From Teredinibacter turnerae T7901 (GTDB taxonomy: Bacteria; Pseudomonadota; Gammaproteobacteria; Pseudomonadales; Cellvibrionaceae), in the NCBI RefSeq assembly GCF_000023025.1, contig NC_012997.1, positions 44,763 to 108,762 on the forward strand: 64,000 nucleotides of DNA, given 5' to 3'. The notes below the pieces were generated by a model. That model was not told where the DNA came from, did no database searches, and saw nothing but the letters and a program-made list of their open reading frames with translations. Positions 18,286-27,640 of the stretch are shown one piece after another; positions within the stretch are counted from its first letter, which is position 1, and every line of letters begins with the position of its first letter. The position numbers and the translations under genes were made by a program.

Positions 18286-21200
18286 ATGTTGCGCTCATTG
18301 CTGATCGCCCCCCTCGCACTCTGTAGCCTGCTCCTTCACGCCGAACCTGGTCGCGATTACGATCTGGACGACGCCGGCCTTGCCGAGATTAACGCGTTTC
18401 AGGGTCCCAATCCAATCCCCACTCCACTGGATGATGCTGGCATCAACAACGATGCCGATGTTGACGGTGTGCCGGATGAAGACGACGATTTTCCCCAGCA
18501 ATTCGCCGCTGCCAGGGATAACGATAAGGATGGCGCACCCGATAGTTGGAACCTGACTTGCGACCAAGGCTGCCGGGATGCATCCGGCCTGATATGGGAT
18601 GCCTTTCCACACACGGCTGCCGCCTTCCTGGATGAGGACGGCGATGGGTTGCCCGATGCCTGGACGCCCGACTGTGACGTTCATTGTCAGGAGGGATCTG
18701 GCTTATCGCTTGACCCCTTCCTGGATGACCGTGATAACGACGGTCTGAAAGACGGTGATGACCCCGACGATGACAACAATGGTAGCGAGGATGCGGACGC
18801 AGATTCCGATGGACTTATCGACATAGCAACGGTGGAGGAACTGGATGCAGTGCGACACAACCTGAAAGGCTCCGGACAGATCACTACTCTGGGCGCGGCA
18901 AATGACACATCGGGCTGTCCACTGGGGGTGGTGGATGGCATCGAGCAACCCTTGTGTCACGGCTATGAGCTAACAGCGAATATTGAGCTGGACACTAACG
19001 GTAACGGTGTTTTTGACGAAGCGGACGGGTTTTGGAACGACGGTACAGGATGGCTCCCCATCGGGGACACGCTGGCGCCTTTTCGCGCGGATTTCCAGGG
19101 TAACGGCTTCAGCATCAATAATCTGGTGATCGACCGGGATGCGTACCCGCAGCAAGGTTTATTCGGCGCTATTCAAAATGCCACTATTACGGGCTTGGCA
19201 TTGCAGGGCGATCACGCGAAGGTCCACGGTAAACTTCAAGTGGGAATGTTGGCGGGTGTAGCGTCTTATTCCGTTGTTCAAGAGGTCTATGTTGCTGGGG
19301 AGGTGCGCGCACAATCCATATCGAAAAGTTATGCAGGTGGCCTTATTGGCTACGCAGAGCAGGTGCACATCAGTGCCGTTATGGCGGCTGTCAGCATTAA
19401 CGCCGCTAGCGGCGTATGCGGCGGGCTGATCGGCAAAGCCGTATCGAGCGAGATCGCCAACACACTGGCAACCGGCGCGGTGCGTGGTCTTAATCCACGC
19501 GGATCACTGGTGGGTGTGCTCTCTGGCGACGAGAGCCATGTGAGCGATAACCTCGCGCTTCACACGATGATGAAACTGTCTCTTATTGGCCGTGTAGATG
19601 AGGGTTTGCTGTCTGCAAACCACTGGTTGTCGATACTTCCCGAGCAGAGCGATGCCGGTTATGGGGACACTCTGGAAGTGCTGGCCTGCCCGCAAATTGC
19701 TGGCGACGCCAACTGCGCGGACGGGCTCGTATACCCGCATTGGGGAGAGGCTAGAAACGGCGACGACGAACCGCTGTGGGATTTCGGCAGCAGCGAGCAA
19801 TTGCCGGGGCTTGCGCTGCACGGCCGAGTGTATCGTGACAGTGATGGCGACGGCGTAGAAGACGCCAGCGATCAATTCCCGCTCAATGGGGCGGCAGTGG
19901 CTGACAGTGACGGCGACGGAGCGCCCGACCGGTGGTTGTTGGAGTGCCGTACCGATTGTGCTGCAAGCTCGGGCCTGATTATCGATGGCTTTCCCAATAA
20001 CCCTGCGGCTTATGAAGATACGGACCTGGATGGCCAGCCTGATAGCTGGGCGCCGAAGTGCGACTCCACTTGCCAGGCGTCCTCTGGTTTAGTGCTCGAC
20101 CCCTCCCCAGACGATCGCGATAACGACGGCGTCAACGATCTGCTCGACAGCGACGATGATGGCGATGGGCTTGCCGATGCTGACGCCGATTCAGACGGAC
20201 TTATCGATGTCGTGAACTGGGAGGAGCTAAGTGCCATCCGCTACAGCTTGGCGGGCTTGGGGCAGAGACTCAGTGCAGAGGCCGTATTGGATCAATCCGG
20301 CTGTCCGGTGGTTTTGGTCGACGGGTTTGCCGTACGGCAGTGTCGAGGCTATGAGCTGATGGGGGAGCTCGACTTCGATACGAACGGCAATGGTGAAATT
20401 GACACCGCTGATGAAGGTTGGAACGACGGCGCGGGCTGGCTGCCGGTTGGCGATATGGACAACCCCTTTACCGGCGAGTTTTCGGGCAATGGCCACCGAA
20501 TTTTAAACCTTTTTGTGTTCCGGCCATTTGCTCTGTCCGGGGGGCTATTCGCCTATCTGAAAAACGCCCAGATCCGCGATCTGGGTTTGGAAGGTGAACT
20601 TACACTTATTCATGCTGGGCAGCGCGCAGGTATGGTCGCCGGTGTGGCTCGCAATACAGCGGTGACGCGAAGCTACGGTGTGGGCGAGGTGCAAAGCAAC
20701 GGGATTGGTCTTGAAGGGATTGCTGGCGGTCTGGTCGGGCAGGCCCTAGATAGCGTACTACTTGATGTGTTTAGCGCGGCGCAGGTACAGGCCCACGGTG
20801 ACTATGCTGGAGGCCTCGTGGGGTATTCCTCAGGCTCTGCATTTTTGAATACGTTCGCGACAGGCGCTGTTGTTACCGGCAACTATGCGGGTGGGTTAGT
20901 CGGTTCGCTTTATAAAAGCAGCATCGCCTACAGCTACGCTGTCACCCAAGAAGTGAGCTTGCCCCTGGCTGGCCAGCTTGTCGCTGAATCGAGCCTGTTG
21001 TACAACTACTGGGTCGCACCGGGCGAGACTAACGAAGGCGCTAGTTGGGGTTTACCCTTGGCAACCCTGCAGTGCCCTACCTCTGCGAGCGACGAGACCT
21101 GCAGCAATATTAGCCTCTACCAGAACTGGTCGAGCGACTGGGATTTTGGTAACCCGCACCAACTGCCAGGGCTTACGATAGGGAAATCAGTATTCCGAGA

Positions 21201-22965
21201 CAGCGACGGCGACGGCATTCTGGATCATGACGATAATGACCGCGATGCGGACGGTATCGACAACACTGACGATGTGTTTCCCGACGATCCGACCGAAACG
21301 CAAGATACGGATAACGACGGAGTTGGCGACAATAGTGACGCCTTCCCTGAGGATGCCGGAGAAGGTGCCGACAGCGATGGCGATGGGATTGGCGACAACA
21401 GCGACGTGTTCCCGGATGATCCAACGGAAAGCCTGGATTCTGACGGTGACGGTACTGGCGACAATAGTGACGCCTTTCCAGCAGACCCGGAGGAAACCAC
21501 AGATACAGATCAGGATGGCGTTGGTGATAACAGCGACCGCTTTCCCAACGATCCAACCGAAACATCTGATGCCGATAGCGATGGTGTTGGCGACAACGCC
21601 GATGCCTTCCCCAATGACCCCACTGAAATTCACGATACCGATTTGGATGGCGTGGGCGATAACGCCGATGCGTTTCCGACTGATCCCGAGGAATATGCAG
21701 ACTATGATGGCGACGGCATAGGTGATAATCAGGATACCGACGACGATAACGACGGCGTTAACGACGAGCAGGACCCTGCCCTCGGCCCGGATAACGGCAA
21801 GCCCGTTATTGTAGGTGCGCCAGATAATATTGTGCGTTTTAGCCAGGGCCGGATGATTGAAATGGTGCTGGATGCTGTAGACGTGGTGGCGACCGATCTG
21901 GTTGATGTTGCGCCAACTGTGTCGGCAACATTAAATGGAGAAAATATTGTTGCCGATGGTGAAACCCCATTTGCCGTGCCCTGTGGCGAAAACACCGTTG
22001 AATGGCGGGCGACGGATACGGCGGGGAATATAAGCGCGGCTTATACTCAGATAATTGCGGTGTACCCCTCCATGGGTTTCACCGATACTGAAATTCTCAG
22101 CGGGGAAAACAATCAAATAACGTTAACAGTTGCGCTGGAATGTACTTCACCCATGTATCCAATTGACGTTAAATTAACTGCGGAACCACAAAGCACGTTG
22201 TCTGAATCAGATTATGAGGGGCCGAACCTGCCAACAACGCTGATTTTTGATGAGGGCGAATTAGTGCGCGAACTCAAATTTACGGTACTTGGTGACGGGC
22301 AAGACGAAGACGACGAAGCGCTTGTATTGCGATTGGAAAATGCGAGCGTGGTGCTCGACGGCGAAGCAAAAAGCATTGCGGTAGTCGCAGAAAAAGTATC
22401 TGCAACGGTCACTGTGACCGATGCCAATTTACCACCACAAATAACCCTTCTGATAACCCAGGGCAGCGAACCAACCAAAACCGTTGAGAGTGCAGGTGGC
22501 GAGGTTACCGTAACCGCAAATGTTAACGACCCCAACGGCGACGATACCCATCGGTTTGATTGGGAACTTCTGTCACTGGGAATGGAAATCGATAGCACCA
22601 AAGCCAGTTTTAAATTCGACCCAGACGAATTGCAAGATGGAGCCTACTCCATCTCCGTAACCGTTACCGACTCCGGCGAACCCGCACTGAGCAACAAAGC
22701 CGATGCAGAAATAGAAATTACCAGCCAAGTAACCCCAACAGACGAACCAAGCCCGGCACCAACTAACGAACCGACACCTACATTCGAACCCACGCCAACG
22801 GATTCACCTACGCCCAAACTAGGCCAAACACCGCTCGCGCAGGAAAAAAGCGGCGGGGGTGTTTTTGGTTGGGTTTGGATTGCAATGTTACTGGGAACCT
22901 GTTGGTACAGGCGTGTTTGGATGTTACACAGGAGCACCGGGAGTACAGAATCAAGTCGCTGGTAA
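18286..22965 (+). CDS. Large surface protein with GLUG modules, Ca-binding repeats and GlyGly-CTERM
   Basis: A 1559-residue secreted protein with a signal peptide (1-19). Two tandem modules (about 60-510 and 515-965) each consist of TSP3-like DxDxDG repeats, a GLIDI/VxxxEEL segment and a GLUG-type beta-helical region (GNGFSINNLVI, GGLIGYA). Units are offset by about 464 residues. Next come a dense block of DSDGDGxGDNSDxFPxDP calcium-binding repeats (about 970-1160), an HYR/Ig-like domain, a Calx-beta-like domain (about 1266-1375), another Ig/PKD-like domain and a Pro/Thr linker. The C-terminus SGGGVFGWVWIAMLL plus basic residues fits GlyGly-CTERM sorting by rhombosortase. It is probably an adhesin or polysaccharide-contact protein. 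Confidence 0.85.
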   Translation: MLRSLLIAPLALCSLLLHAEPGRDYDLDDAGLAEINAFQGPNPIPTPLDDAGINNDADVDGVPDEDDDFPQQFAAARDNDKDGAPDSWNLTCDQGCRDASGLIWDAFPHTAAAFLDEDGDGLPDAWTPDCDVHCQEGSGLSLDPFLDDRDNDGLKDGDDPDDDNNGSEDADADSDGLIDIATVEELDAVRHNLKGSGQITTLGAANDTSGCPLGVVDGIEQPLCHGYELTANIELDTNGNGVFDEADGFWNDGTGWLPIGDTLAPFRADFQGNGFSINNLVIDRDAYPQQGLFGAIQNATITGLALQGDHAKVHGKLQVGMLAGVASYSVVQEVYVAGEVRAQSISKSYAGGLIGYAEQVHISAVMAAVSINAASGVCGGLIGKAVSSEIANTLATGAVRGLNPRGSLVGVLSGDESHVSDNLALHTMMKLSLIGRVDEGLLSANHWLSILPEQSDAGYGDTLEVLACPQIAGDANCADGLVYPHWGEARNGDDEPLWDFGSSEQLPGLALHGRVYRDSDGDGVEDASDQFPLNGAAVADSDGDGAPDRWLLECRTDCAASSGLIIDGFPNNPAAYEDTDLDGQPDSWAPKCDSTCQASSGLVLDPSPDDRDNDGVNDLLDSDDDGDGLADADADSDGLIDVVNWEELSAIRYSLAGLGQRLSAEAVLDQSGCPVVLVDGFAVRQCRGYELMGELDFDTNGNGEIDTADEGWNDGAGWLPVGDMDNPFTGEFSGNGHRILNLFVFRPFALSGGLFAYLKNAQIRDLGLEGELTLIHAGQRAGMVAGVARNTAVTRSYGVGEVQSNGIGLEGIAGGLVGQALDSVLLDVFSAAQVQAHGDYAGGLVGYSSGSAFLNTFATGAVVTGNYAGGLVGSLYKSSIAYSYAVTQEVSLPLAGQLVAESSLLYNYWVAPGETNEGASWGLPLATLQCPTSASDETCSNISLYQNWSSDWDFGNPHQLPGLTIGKSVFRDSDGDGILDHDDNDRDADGIDNTDDVFPDDPTETQDTDNDGVGDNSDAFPEDAGEGADSDGDGIGDNSDVFPDDPTESLDSDGDGTGDNSDAFPADPEETTDTDQDGVGDNSDRFPNDPTETSDADSDGVGDNADAFPNDPTEIHDTDLDGVGDNADAFPTDPEEYADYDGDGIGDNQDTDDDNDGVNDEQDPALGPDNGKPVIVGAPDNIVRFSQGRMIEMVLDAVDVVATDLVDVAPTVSATLNGENIVADGETPFAVPCGENTVEWRATDTAGNISAAYTQIIAVYPSMGFTDTEILSGENNQITLTVALECTSPMYPIDVKLTAEPQSTLSESDYEGPNLPTTLIFDEGELVRELKFTVLGDGQDEDDEALVLRLENASVVLDGEAKSIAVVAEKVSATVTVTDANLPPQITLLITQGSEPTKTVESAGGEVTVTANVNDPNGDDTHRFDWELLSLGMEIDSTKASFKFDPDELQDGAYSISVTVTDSGEPALSNKADAEIEITSQVTPTDEPSPAPTNEPTPTFEPTPTDSPTPKLGQTPLAQEKSGGGVFGWVWIAMLLGTCWYRRVWMLHRSTGSTESSRW

Positions 22966-23273
22966 ATATAGCTAACTTACTGAATTACACTGGTTGACTT
23001 GATCCTGTGTTAAAAAATTGATTAGATTTGTTGCATGGCAAAGAAAATATGCGACCTAAAATTTTTATTTTAGTGGAACGAGGCTTGGTTGATGCGCCAG
23101 AGCGATTTATGGTTGTAGAGCTATTTCTAAGAGTCGTGTTTTTAAACTTAAAAAATTATCGTTGTAGGGCGAGTTGAGAGATGTAAGGAACATGGCAATT
23201 ATCGTGAAGCAAAACGATTCCTTAGAATGTTTAAGCGTATGCTTTACTTAGCTGACTAATAGAGCTCGTGAAG
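22966..23273. other. Intergenic region between convergent genes
   Basis: About 308 bp, AT-rich, between the large surface protein and the transglutaminase-like gene. I see neither a gene nor a convincing terminator. Confidence 0.4.
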
Positions 23274-24050
23274 TTAATTGCTCTCTAGATGCGTTATTTT
23301 GACTGGAAATAGCTGCATTGCCTTTACTAAATCGAGTGAATAACCTGGACCTTCGTTCTCTAATTCCATCGCTGGCAAATAGAAATGTCGATTAAAATTA
23401 GACGCGTATAGCGCCGGGTCCAGTATTTGCCAATGACCGTCCTGCCAGACTTCAGACCAAGCGTGGCCATAGCTTACCACCCTATCGTTTCCTTCGAGAA
23501 TGACGGTACCTAGAACAACTTTCGAAGGCAGTTTTTCTGCTCTTGCGAGTGCCGTCGCCAGTACCGCATATTCAGTGCAATCTCCGCTGCGCAATTTCGC
23601 CGTTCGTGAGGCAACATTAAAGCTATGAATATAGGTGGGGTTAGTAATATAACCGCGAACATACTCGGCCATCTTCCTAATATCCGCATAAGTCTCGTTA
23701 GAGCCTTTGTAGCCAGAAACAAACTTCTGGGTACTTTCTTCTTCCAGATCGATTACAAAACTACTGGACAGATAGCGATTATCTAGTTTACCTATGGATC
23801 GGCTATTAGCTTTTAACGTGATAACGACAGAACTGCTAGTTAATTGATCGACCTTAATGTTGGAACGCTCCCGCAAGCTGTTAAGAATGGCTTCACTGTT
23901 GGATGAGACAACAGTAAAGCGAATCTCATCCGACAGTGGCAAGTTTTGCTCCGTACCGAGCTGCACAGATATCTCAGCGAGATACGGAATACGCTCTGCC
24001 TGTGTGGTCGTCGTAAAAATAAGGAGAGCTAAGATAAAAAGGCGCTTCAT
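23274..24050 (-). CDS. Secreted transglutaminase-like cysteine peptidase
   Basis: A 258-residue protein with a signal peptide (about 1-18, TTTTQA). The C-terminal half has the transglutaminase core: Cys in SGDCTEYAVLATALARAEKLP, His in YGHAWSEVW and Asp in WQILDPALY. These form the Cys-His-Asp triad of the bacterial transglutaminase-like protease superfamily. The N-terminal part is beta-rich and unassigned. It overlaps the upstream gene by 4 bp (ATGA), so the two are co-translated. It probably acts in the periplasm; the substrate is unknown. Confidence 0.82.
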   Translation of the reverse strand: MKRLFILALLIFTTTTQAERIPYLAEISVQLGTEQNLPLSDEIRFTVVSSNSEAILNSLRERSNIKVDQLTSSSVVITLKANSRSIGKLDNRYLSSSFVIDLEEESTQKFVSGYKGSNETYADIRKMAEYVRGYITNPTYIHSFNVASRTAKLRSGDCTEYAVLATALARAEKLPSKVVLGTVILEGNDRVVSYGHAWSEVWQDGHWQILDPALYASNFNRHFYLPAMELENEGPGYSLDLVKAMQLFPVKITHLESN

Positions 24051-25327
24051 GGTAATTGTGGTTCGCCTTTAACATAGAGCTGTTGCAGGCCAATGGTTAT
24101 CGGCCCCTGCGCAATAGTACCGTGTTTGAATATACCGCTTTTTTCCGCGAGAAACTTCATGACCATAGGCCCCATGTCAATTTTTAAATTGGCGGTAGGA
24201 TCCTTTGGAGTCTTACTGAGTACCACTTTTAGTGCTGAGGTCGGGTCCGCTTCAGGAACCCACATTGGGTAAGATTCGGAAATTTTATCTGATTTTTGTA
24301 GCTCAATAGCAGCAAGATAGCTGCCATATCCCGAAAGCAGCCAATTGTTATGTTCTAATACAGCATTGACAGGTTTTCCCTGAAGTTCGCCGCTAACATG
24401 CCATTTGCTGTCACGCATTTCTAATGAAAAACTCGATGCTAAAACATTATTTTCGATAGAATAGCTCACTTTGTTAATCATAGAGCCGTCCTTCATACTC
24501 CATTCTCTGGCACCGCTATCTGATCGTGCGACCGAACTGGCATCCACGGGCGCAAGCATGGCTGAATCAGTGTGGAGCACTATATCGCCGTCTTCATCGA
24601 GCGCGTACTTTTCGCGCGCGTAACCTAGTGGTAGGTCATTGATGCTCATAACAAACACCGATTCGAAAAATTCCTGATTCTCTTCCGACGCAATAAATGC
24701 GTTTATAAACGATGTAAATACGTTTAGAAAAGCTTTTTTATAGCCAAGCTCGTTATGTGTACAAATTTGTAAACTGTTGTTTGTTGCGGCCGATAAACCT
24801 TTGAGGATGCCGGATGCTTTATTCTTGCCTTCACCGACTGAATACAGTGTATCGAGTGCTAGATACGGTGTGTCGCCCACCAATCCGACACCCAAAGCAG
24901 AAGTATATCTGGAAGACAGCGGTTTTTTGTTGAGCTCGGCGATAGCGCTAAGGCTGTTTTCTATCATGCTATGTAATGAATTCGCAGGGCCGTCAAACTC
25001 TGTGAATACATAACATTCCACTGGAGAATCTGTACCAATATCAATAGTGTAATACCACGTGGTATCTGAGGATTCTTGTAATTTTAATTTACCTAAAACC
25101 TTCTCGTTAATATTGAACTTTTTTATTTTTAGTGACGACTTTTTCTTGACAGATTTTTCGCGGTTTATTGCTTCGTGAAACCAAGAGGGGAAATCCTTCA
25201 AATCTACTAACGTTACGACGTTATGTGCATTATCTTTAGGGAGTGGTTTGCTGTTTACCGATGGGGCTAGAGCGCCGCTGGTTAGTAGTAGTGAGGCTAA
25301 GAAGATTGGTGTTGTGTTAAATTTCAT
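24047..25327 (-). CDS. Secreted protein of unknown function paired with a transglutaminase
   Basis: A 426-residue protein with a signal peptide (about 1-26). I recognise no domain. The mature part is mixed alpha/beta with a lysine-rich stretch near residue 60 (KSVKKKSSLKIKK). Its close coupling to the transglutaminase-like gene (4-bp overlap) suggests a partner or substrate. It has lower GC than the core genes nearby. Confidence 0.7.
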   Translation of the reverse strand: MKFNTTPIFLASLLLTSGALAPSVNSKPLPKDNAHNVVTLVDLKDFPSWFHEAINREKSVKKKSSLKIKKFNINEKVLGKLKLQESSDTTWYYTIDIGTDSPVECYVFTEFDGPANSLHSMIENSLSAIAELNKKPLSSRYTSALGVGLVGDTPYLALDTLYSVGEGKNKASGILKGLSAATNNSLQICTHNELGYKKAFLNVFTSFINAFIASEENQEFFESVFVMSINDLPLGYAREKYALDEDGDIVLHTDSAMLAPVDASSVARSDSGAREWSMKDGSMINKVSYSIENNVLASSFSLEMRDSKWHVSGELQGKPVNAVLEHNNWLLSGYGSYLAAIELQKSDKISESYPMWVPEADPTSALKVVLSKTPKDPTANLKIDMGPMVMKFLAEKSGIFKHGTIAQGPITIGLQQLYVKGEPQLP

Positions 25328-25757
25328 AAAGTTCCTTTCATCCGATAAATTTATCTACCCTTTTGGTCTAGCATACCATGCCAATAAGTTCGGTTGGCAC
25401 AAAAGTTAATTATGTTTAGTTTATTTATAAGGATGATTGCATAGGTTCAGCTCGCAAGCCAAAGCACAGTTGGCTGCAGAGCGTTGATTCGGTGCTAGAG
25501 ATAAAAAACATAGCCCATTAGGCTTTAACCGTTACTCGTTTCTTAAAGGGTCCCGTAATAAGCATTCAGTTCCATTAATTAGGCCCCTTACCGTTTATCG
25601 TTATGGAGACATTGGTTAGACGAAACCCAACTACGCTTGCACTATGATACAAACGAGTAAAGCTGCGCGTCACCTTTGCTTCAATTGGGTGCAACAGTAA
25701 TATTTTAGGGCATTTTGCATTCTAAAACATGCCTAGCATCTAGGTAAGAGTCATAGA
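25328..25757. other. AT-rich intergenic region at island edge
   Basis: About 430 bp between divergent genes with no credible reading frame. In the frame of the next gene a stop occurs at 25734. It marks the left edge of the lower-GC accessory island. I saw no insertion-sequence end here. Confidence 0.4.
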
Positions 25758-26576
25758 ATGGTAGTCCATATTCTTACTGACCTATACCTAGATAAAATTG
25801 AAGCAGGTCGAAACCTTGGGCCTTATTTATTGGAAAAGCAAAGGGAGCTGTTCGCTCAGGTTCGCGCAAGAACTTCAGGTGAAGAAATATATAAAATAAC
25901 TGTTAATTATGATGAAGTGGAAGACGCCGATCTTCCTATAGTGGTGGCAGCCATGGATAAATTCGCTGCTCGTAATTCAGAAGCAGCGATGCTTAGAGAC
26001 GTATACAAGCTCGCTGGTGGTGATCTTGCCATGGCCGATGAGGCAGTTCGTGAACAAAAGGAGCGTAAGGTAATTGCGTTCGATGGTGCTGGAGGTGAAC
26101 GAACTGGTAACAACGCAGCTTTCAACTCGCTTGCCCGCAAATACGGGGCGACCTTATATGACGAAAATGCGTTTAGTGGACACTCAAATGGTAAAGCCGC
26201 TCTTGCTGAAGCTCTAAACTTTTTTGAGTCTAACCCTGATGGAGAATTGTATTTAATGGGATATTCAGCAGGTGGTGATGAAGCTATATGGCTGGCAAAT
26301 CAGGTGGCAAAAGCAGGCTTTTCAGTAAGTGGGCTTGTAACCTTCGATGCGCATCGAGATTCGTTTTTTGGTATTAAATCTTACGCGGTGCCAAGTACGG
26401 TACGTGCGCTTAATTTTTATCAGCGAAATGCTGTTAGCTTTGGACCGAATACTTTTCGGGGAGGAAGTGTTAGCGGAGGATTGAATGTTATTCTTCCTGA
26501 TAGTAACCATATAACTATTGTGTCCCAAGCTTACGCAGGAAATAGAGCTTTAATTGACGGATGGATGGGTTATTAG
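25758..26576 (+). CDS. Lipase-like alpha/beta-hydrolase domain protein
   Basis: A 272-residue protein without a signal peptide. The C-terminal half has an alpha/beta-hydrolase nucleophile elbow, LYLMGYSAGGDEAIWLANQV, with Ser in GYSAGG. An Asp (LVTFDAHR) and a late His (DSNHITIVSQAY) could complete the triad; the layout resembles class 3 lipases or thioesterases. The N-terminal 110 residues are charged and helical, with no known domain. The next gene, a lipoprotein, begins directly after the stop. A secreted-effector module with its immunity lipoprotein is one reading; a stand-alone esterase is another. There is no strong ribosome site before the ATG. Confidence 0.65.
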   Translation: MVVHILTDLYLDKIEAGRNLGPYLLEKQRELFAQVRARTSGEEIYKITVNYDEVEDADLPIVVAAMDKFAARNSEAAMLRDVYKLAGGDLAMADEAVREQKERKVIAFDGAGGERTGNNAAFNSLARKYGATLYDENAFSGHSNGKAALAEALNFFESNPDGELYLMGYSAGGDEAIWLANQVAKAGFSVSGLVTFDAHRDSFFGIKSYAVPSTVRALNFYQRNAVSFGPNTFRGGSVSGGLNVILPDSNHITIVSQAYAGNRALIDGWMGY

Positions 26577-26957
26577 ATGATGAAATACGTCGTTTTATCT
26601 TTTACTCTCATGTGTTTTGGTTGCGCCGCGCAGCTCTCGCCGGTTCGTGTAAACGGAGTGGTTAAGGATCAGAAGACAGGAAAGCCCATATCTGGAATTC
26701 AGGTAAGTATTTTGGAGATTCGTTCATCATCATTTATGACTTTACCTGCGACTATAAAAAAAGGCTCAGGTGAAACTAACGGTGACGGGCAGTTTATTGT
26801 TGAGGGAGATGTGACACAACATTTTTTAATTGAGTTAGATACAGGGTTGTGCTGGCTCCCGTATAGGGAAGTTTATGATTTGGAAAAAGATCAAAAAAAG
26901 TTTATGGACATTGTGATTTACACAGAGAGGATTTCCGATTGTTCTAACCCGGATTAA
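26577..26957 (+). CDS. Small lipoprotein with carboxypeptidase-regulatory-like fold
   Basis: A 126-residue protein. A short signal ends in a lipobox (LMCFGCA), so it is probably a membrane lipoprotein. The mature part starts with VRVNGVVKDQKTGKPISGIQV, a pattern of beta-sandwich carboxypeptidase-regulatory/transthyretin-like domains, and includes GETNGDGQFIVEGDV. The start directly abuts the stop of the lipase-like gene, so they are translationally coupled. This fits an immunity protein to a lipase effector, but that is inference. Confidence 0.65.
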   Translation: MMKYVVLSFTLMCFGCAAQLSPVRVNGVVKDQKTGKPISGIQVSILEIRSSSFMTLPATIKKGSGETNGDGQFIVEGDVTQHFLIELDTGLCWLPYREVYDLEKDQKKFMDIVIYTERISDCSNPD

Positions 26958-27122
26958 TCGGGGACAGACCCCAATTAAAAAGTTGTGAATGTCATCAGAA
27001 GGCTCTTCACAACGATCTGAATGCAAGCGGTAAGGCTTCGGCTTTAGCCGCTTTCTTTTTGCCTGTGGCCTTCACGATGGTTGTGAAGGTTGACCCCGAA
27101 TACGAAGATAAAGAAGAATAAA

Positions 27123-27134
27123 TAGGACATCCAA
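27123..27134 (+). repeat. TAGGACATCC repeat, copy 1
   Basis: TAGGACATCCAA in the 5' flank of the first transposase remnant. Related copies are at 28323-28340 (partial), 28769-28780 and 28802-28822. The flank of about 90 bp (27117-27206) is similar to 28796-28885. Confidence 0.7.
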
Positions 27135-27175
27135 ATTACTGACAAACCTTCTAAATCTTCCTAACATCAGCAATC

Positions 27176-27613
27176 ATGACCACAAGTAGAGAAACCCAAG
27201 TCTGCCTTGATGAAACTCCCTTCTATCACTGCTACGTGCGGTGTGTGCGGCGGGCGTATTTGTGTGGGGAGGATTTTTCTACGGGTGAGAGCTATGATCA
27301 CCGCAAACAATGGATTGTTTCCCGTCTTAAATTCCTGTCGTATATTTACGCTATTGATATTTGTGCCTACGCGGTAATGAGCAACCATTACCACGTGTTG
27401 TTGCATGTGGATAAAAGCCGCGCGCAGATCTGGTCACGTACCGAGGTTGTTGAACGGTGGATGCAGTTCTGTAAAGGCGATATGTTAGTGGAGTTCGTGA
27501 CAGAAAAATTTTCTGAAACGCTTGATAGATTAGTCACTTTTGTGATATTGGGGATTGAAGCTGCTGAGCGATTAAGTGGTGGTAATGCTTGTAAGCCCAA
27601 TTGTTTTTATTGA
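27176..27613 (+). pseudogene. Y1/REP-associated transposase remnant (N-terminal half)
   Basis: The product begins like COG1943 Y1 transposases: TPFYHCYVR, then AYAVMSNHYHVLLHVD, which includes the HUH metal motif (HYH). After about residue 95 (WMQFCKGDM) it departs from the family and ends at 145 residues, without the YVDLNPVRAG region that holds the expected Tyr helix. It therefore looks truncated at its 3' end and inactive alone. Its 5' flank matches that of the second remnant at 28855, which lacks the HUH part. Confidence 0.75.
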
Positions 27614-27640
27614 TTCACTGTTTTTAAAGTTGGGTGTGGA

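Noticed and set aside
21173..21633. Several overlapping open frames opposite the calcium-repeat tract
   Set aside because: The periodic DSDGDG codons leave other frames open by composition; the translations are low-complexity repeats.
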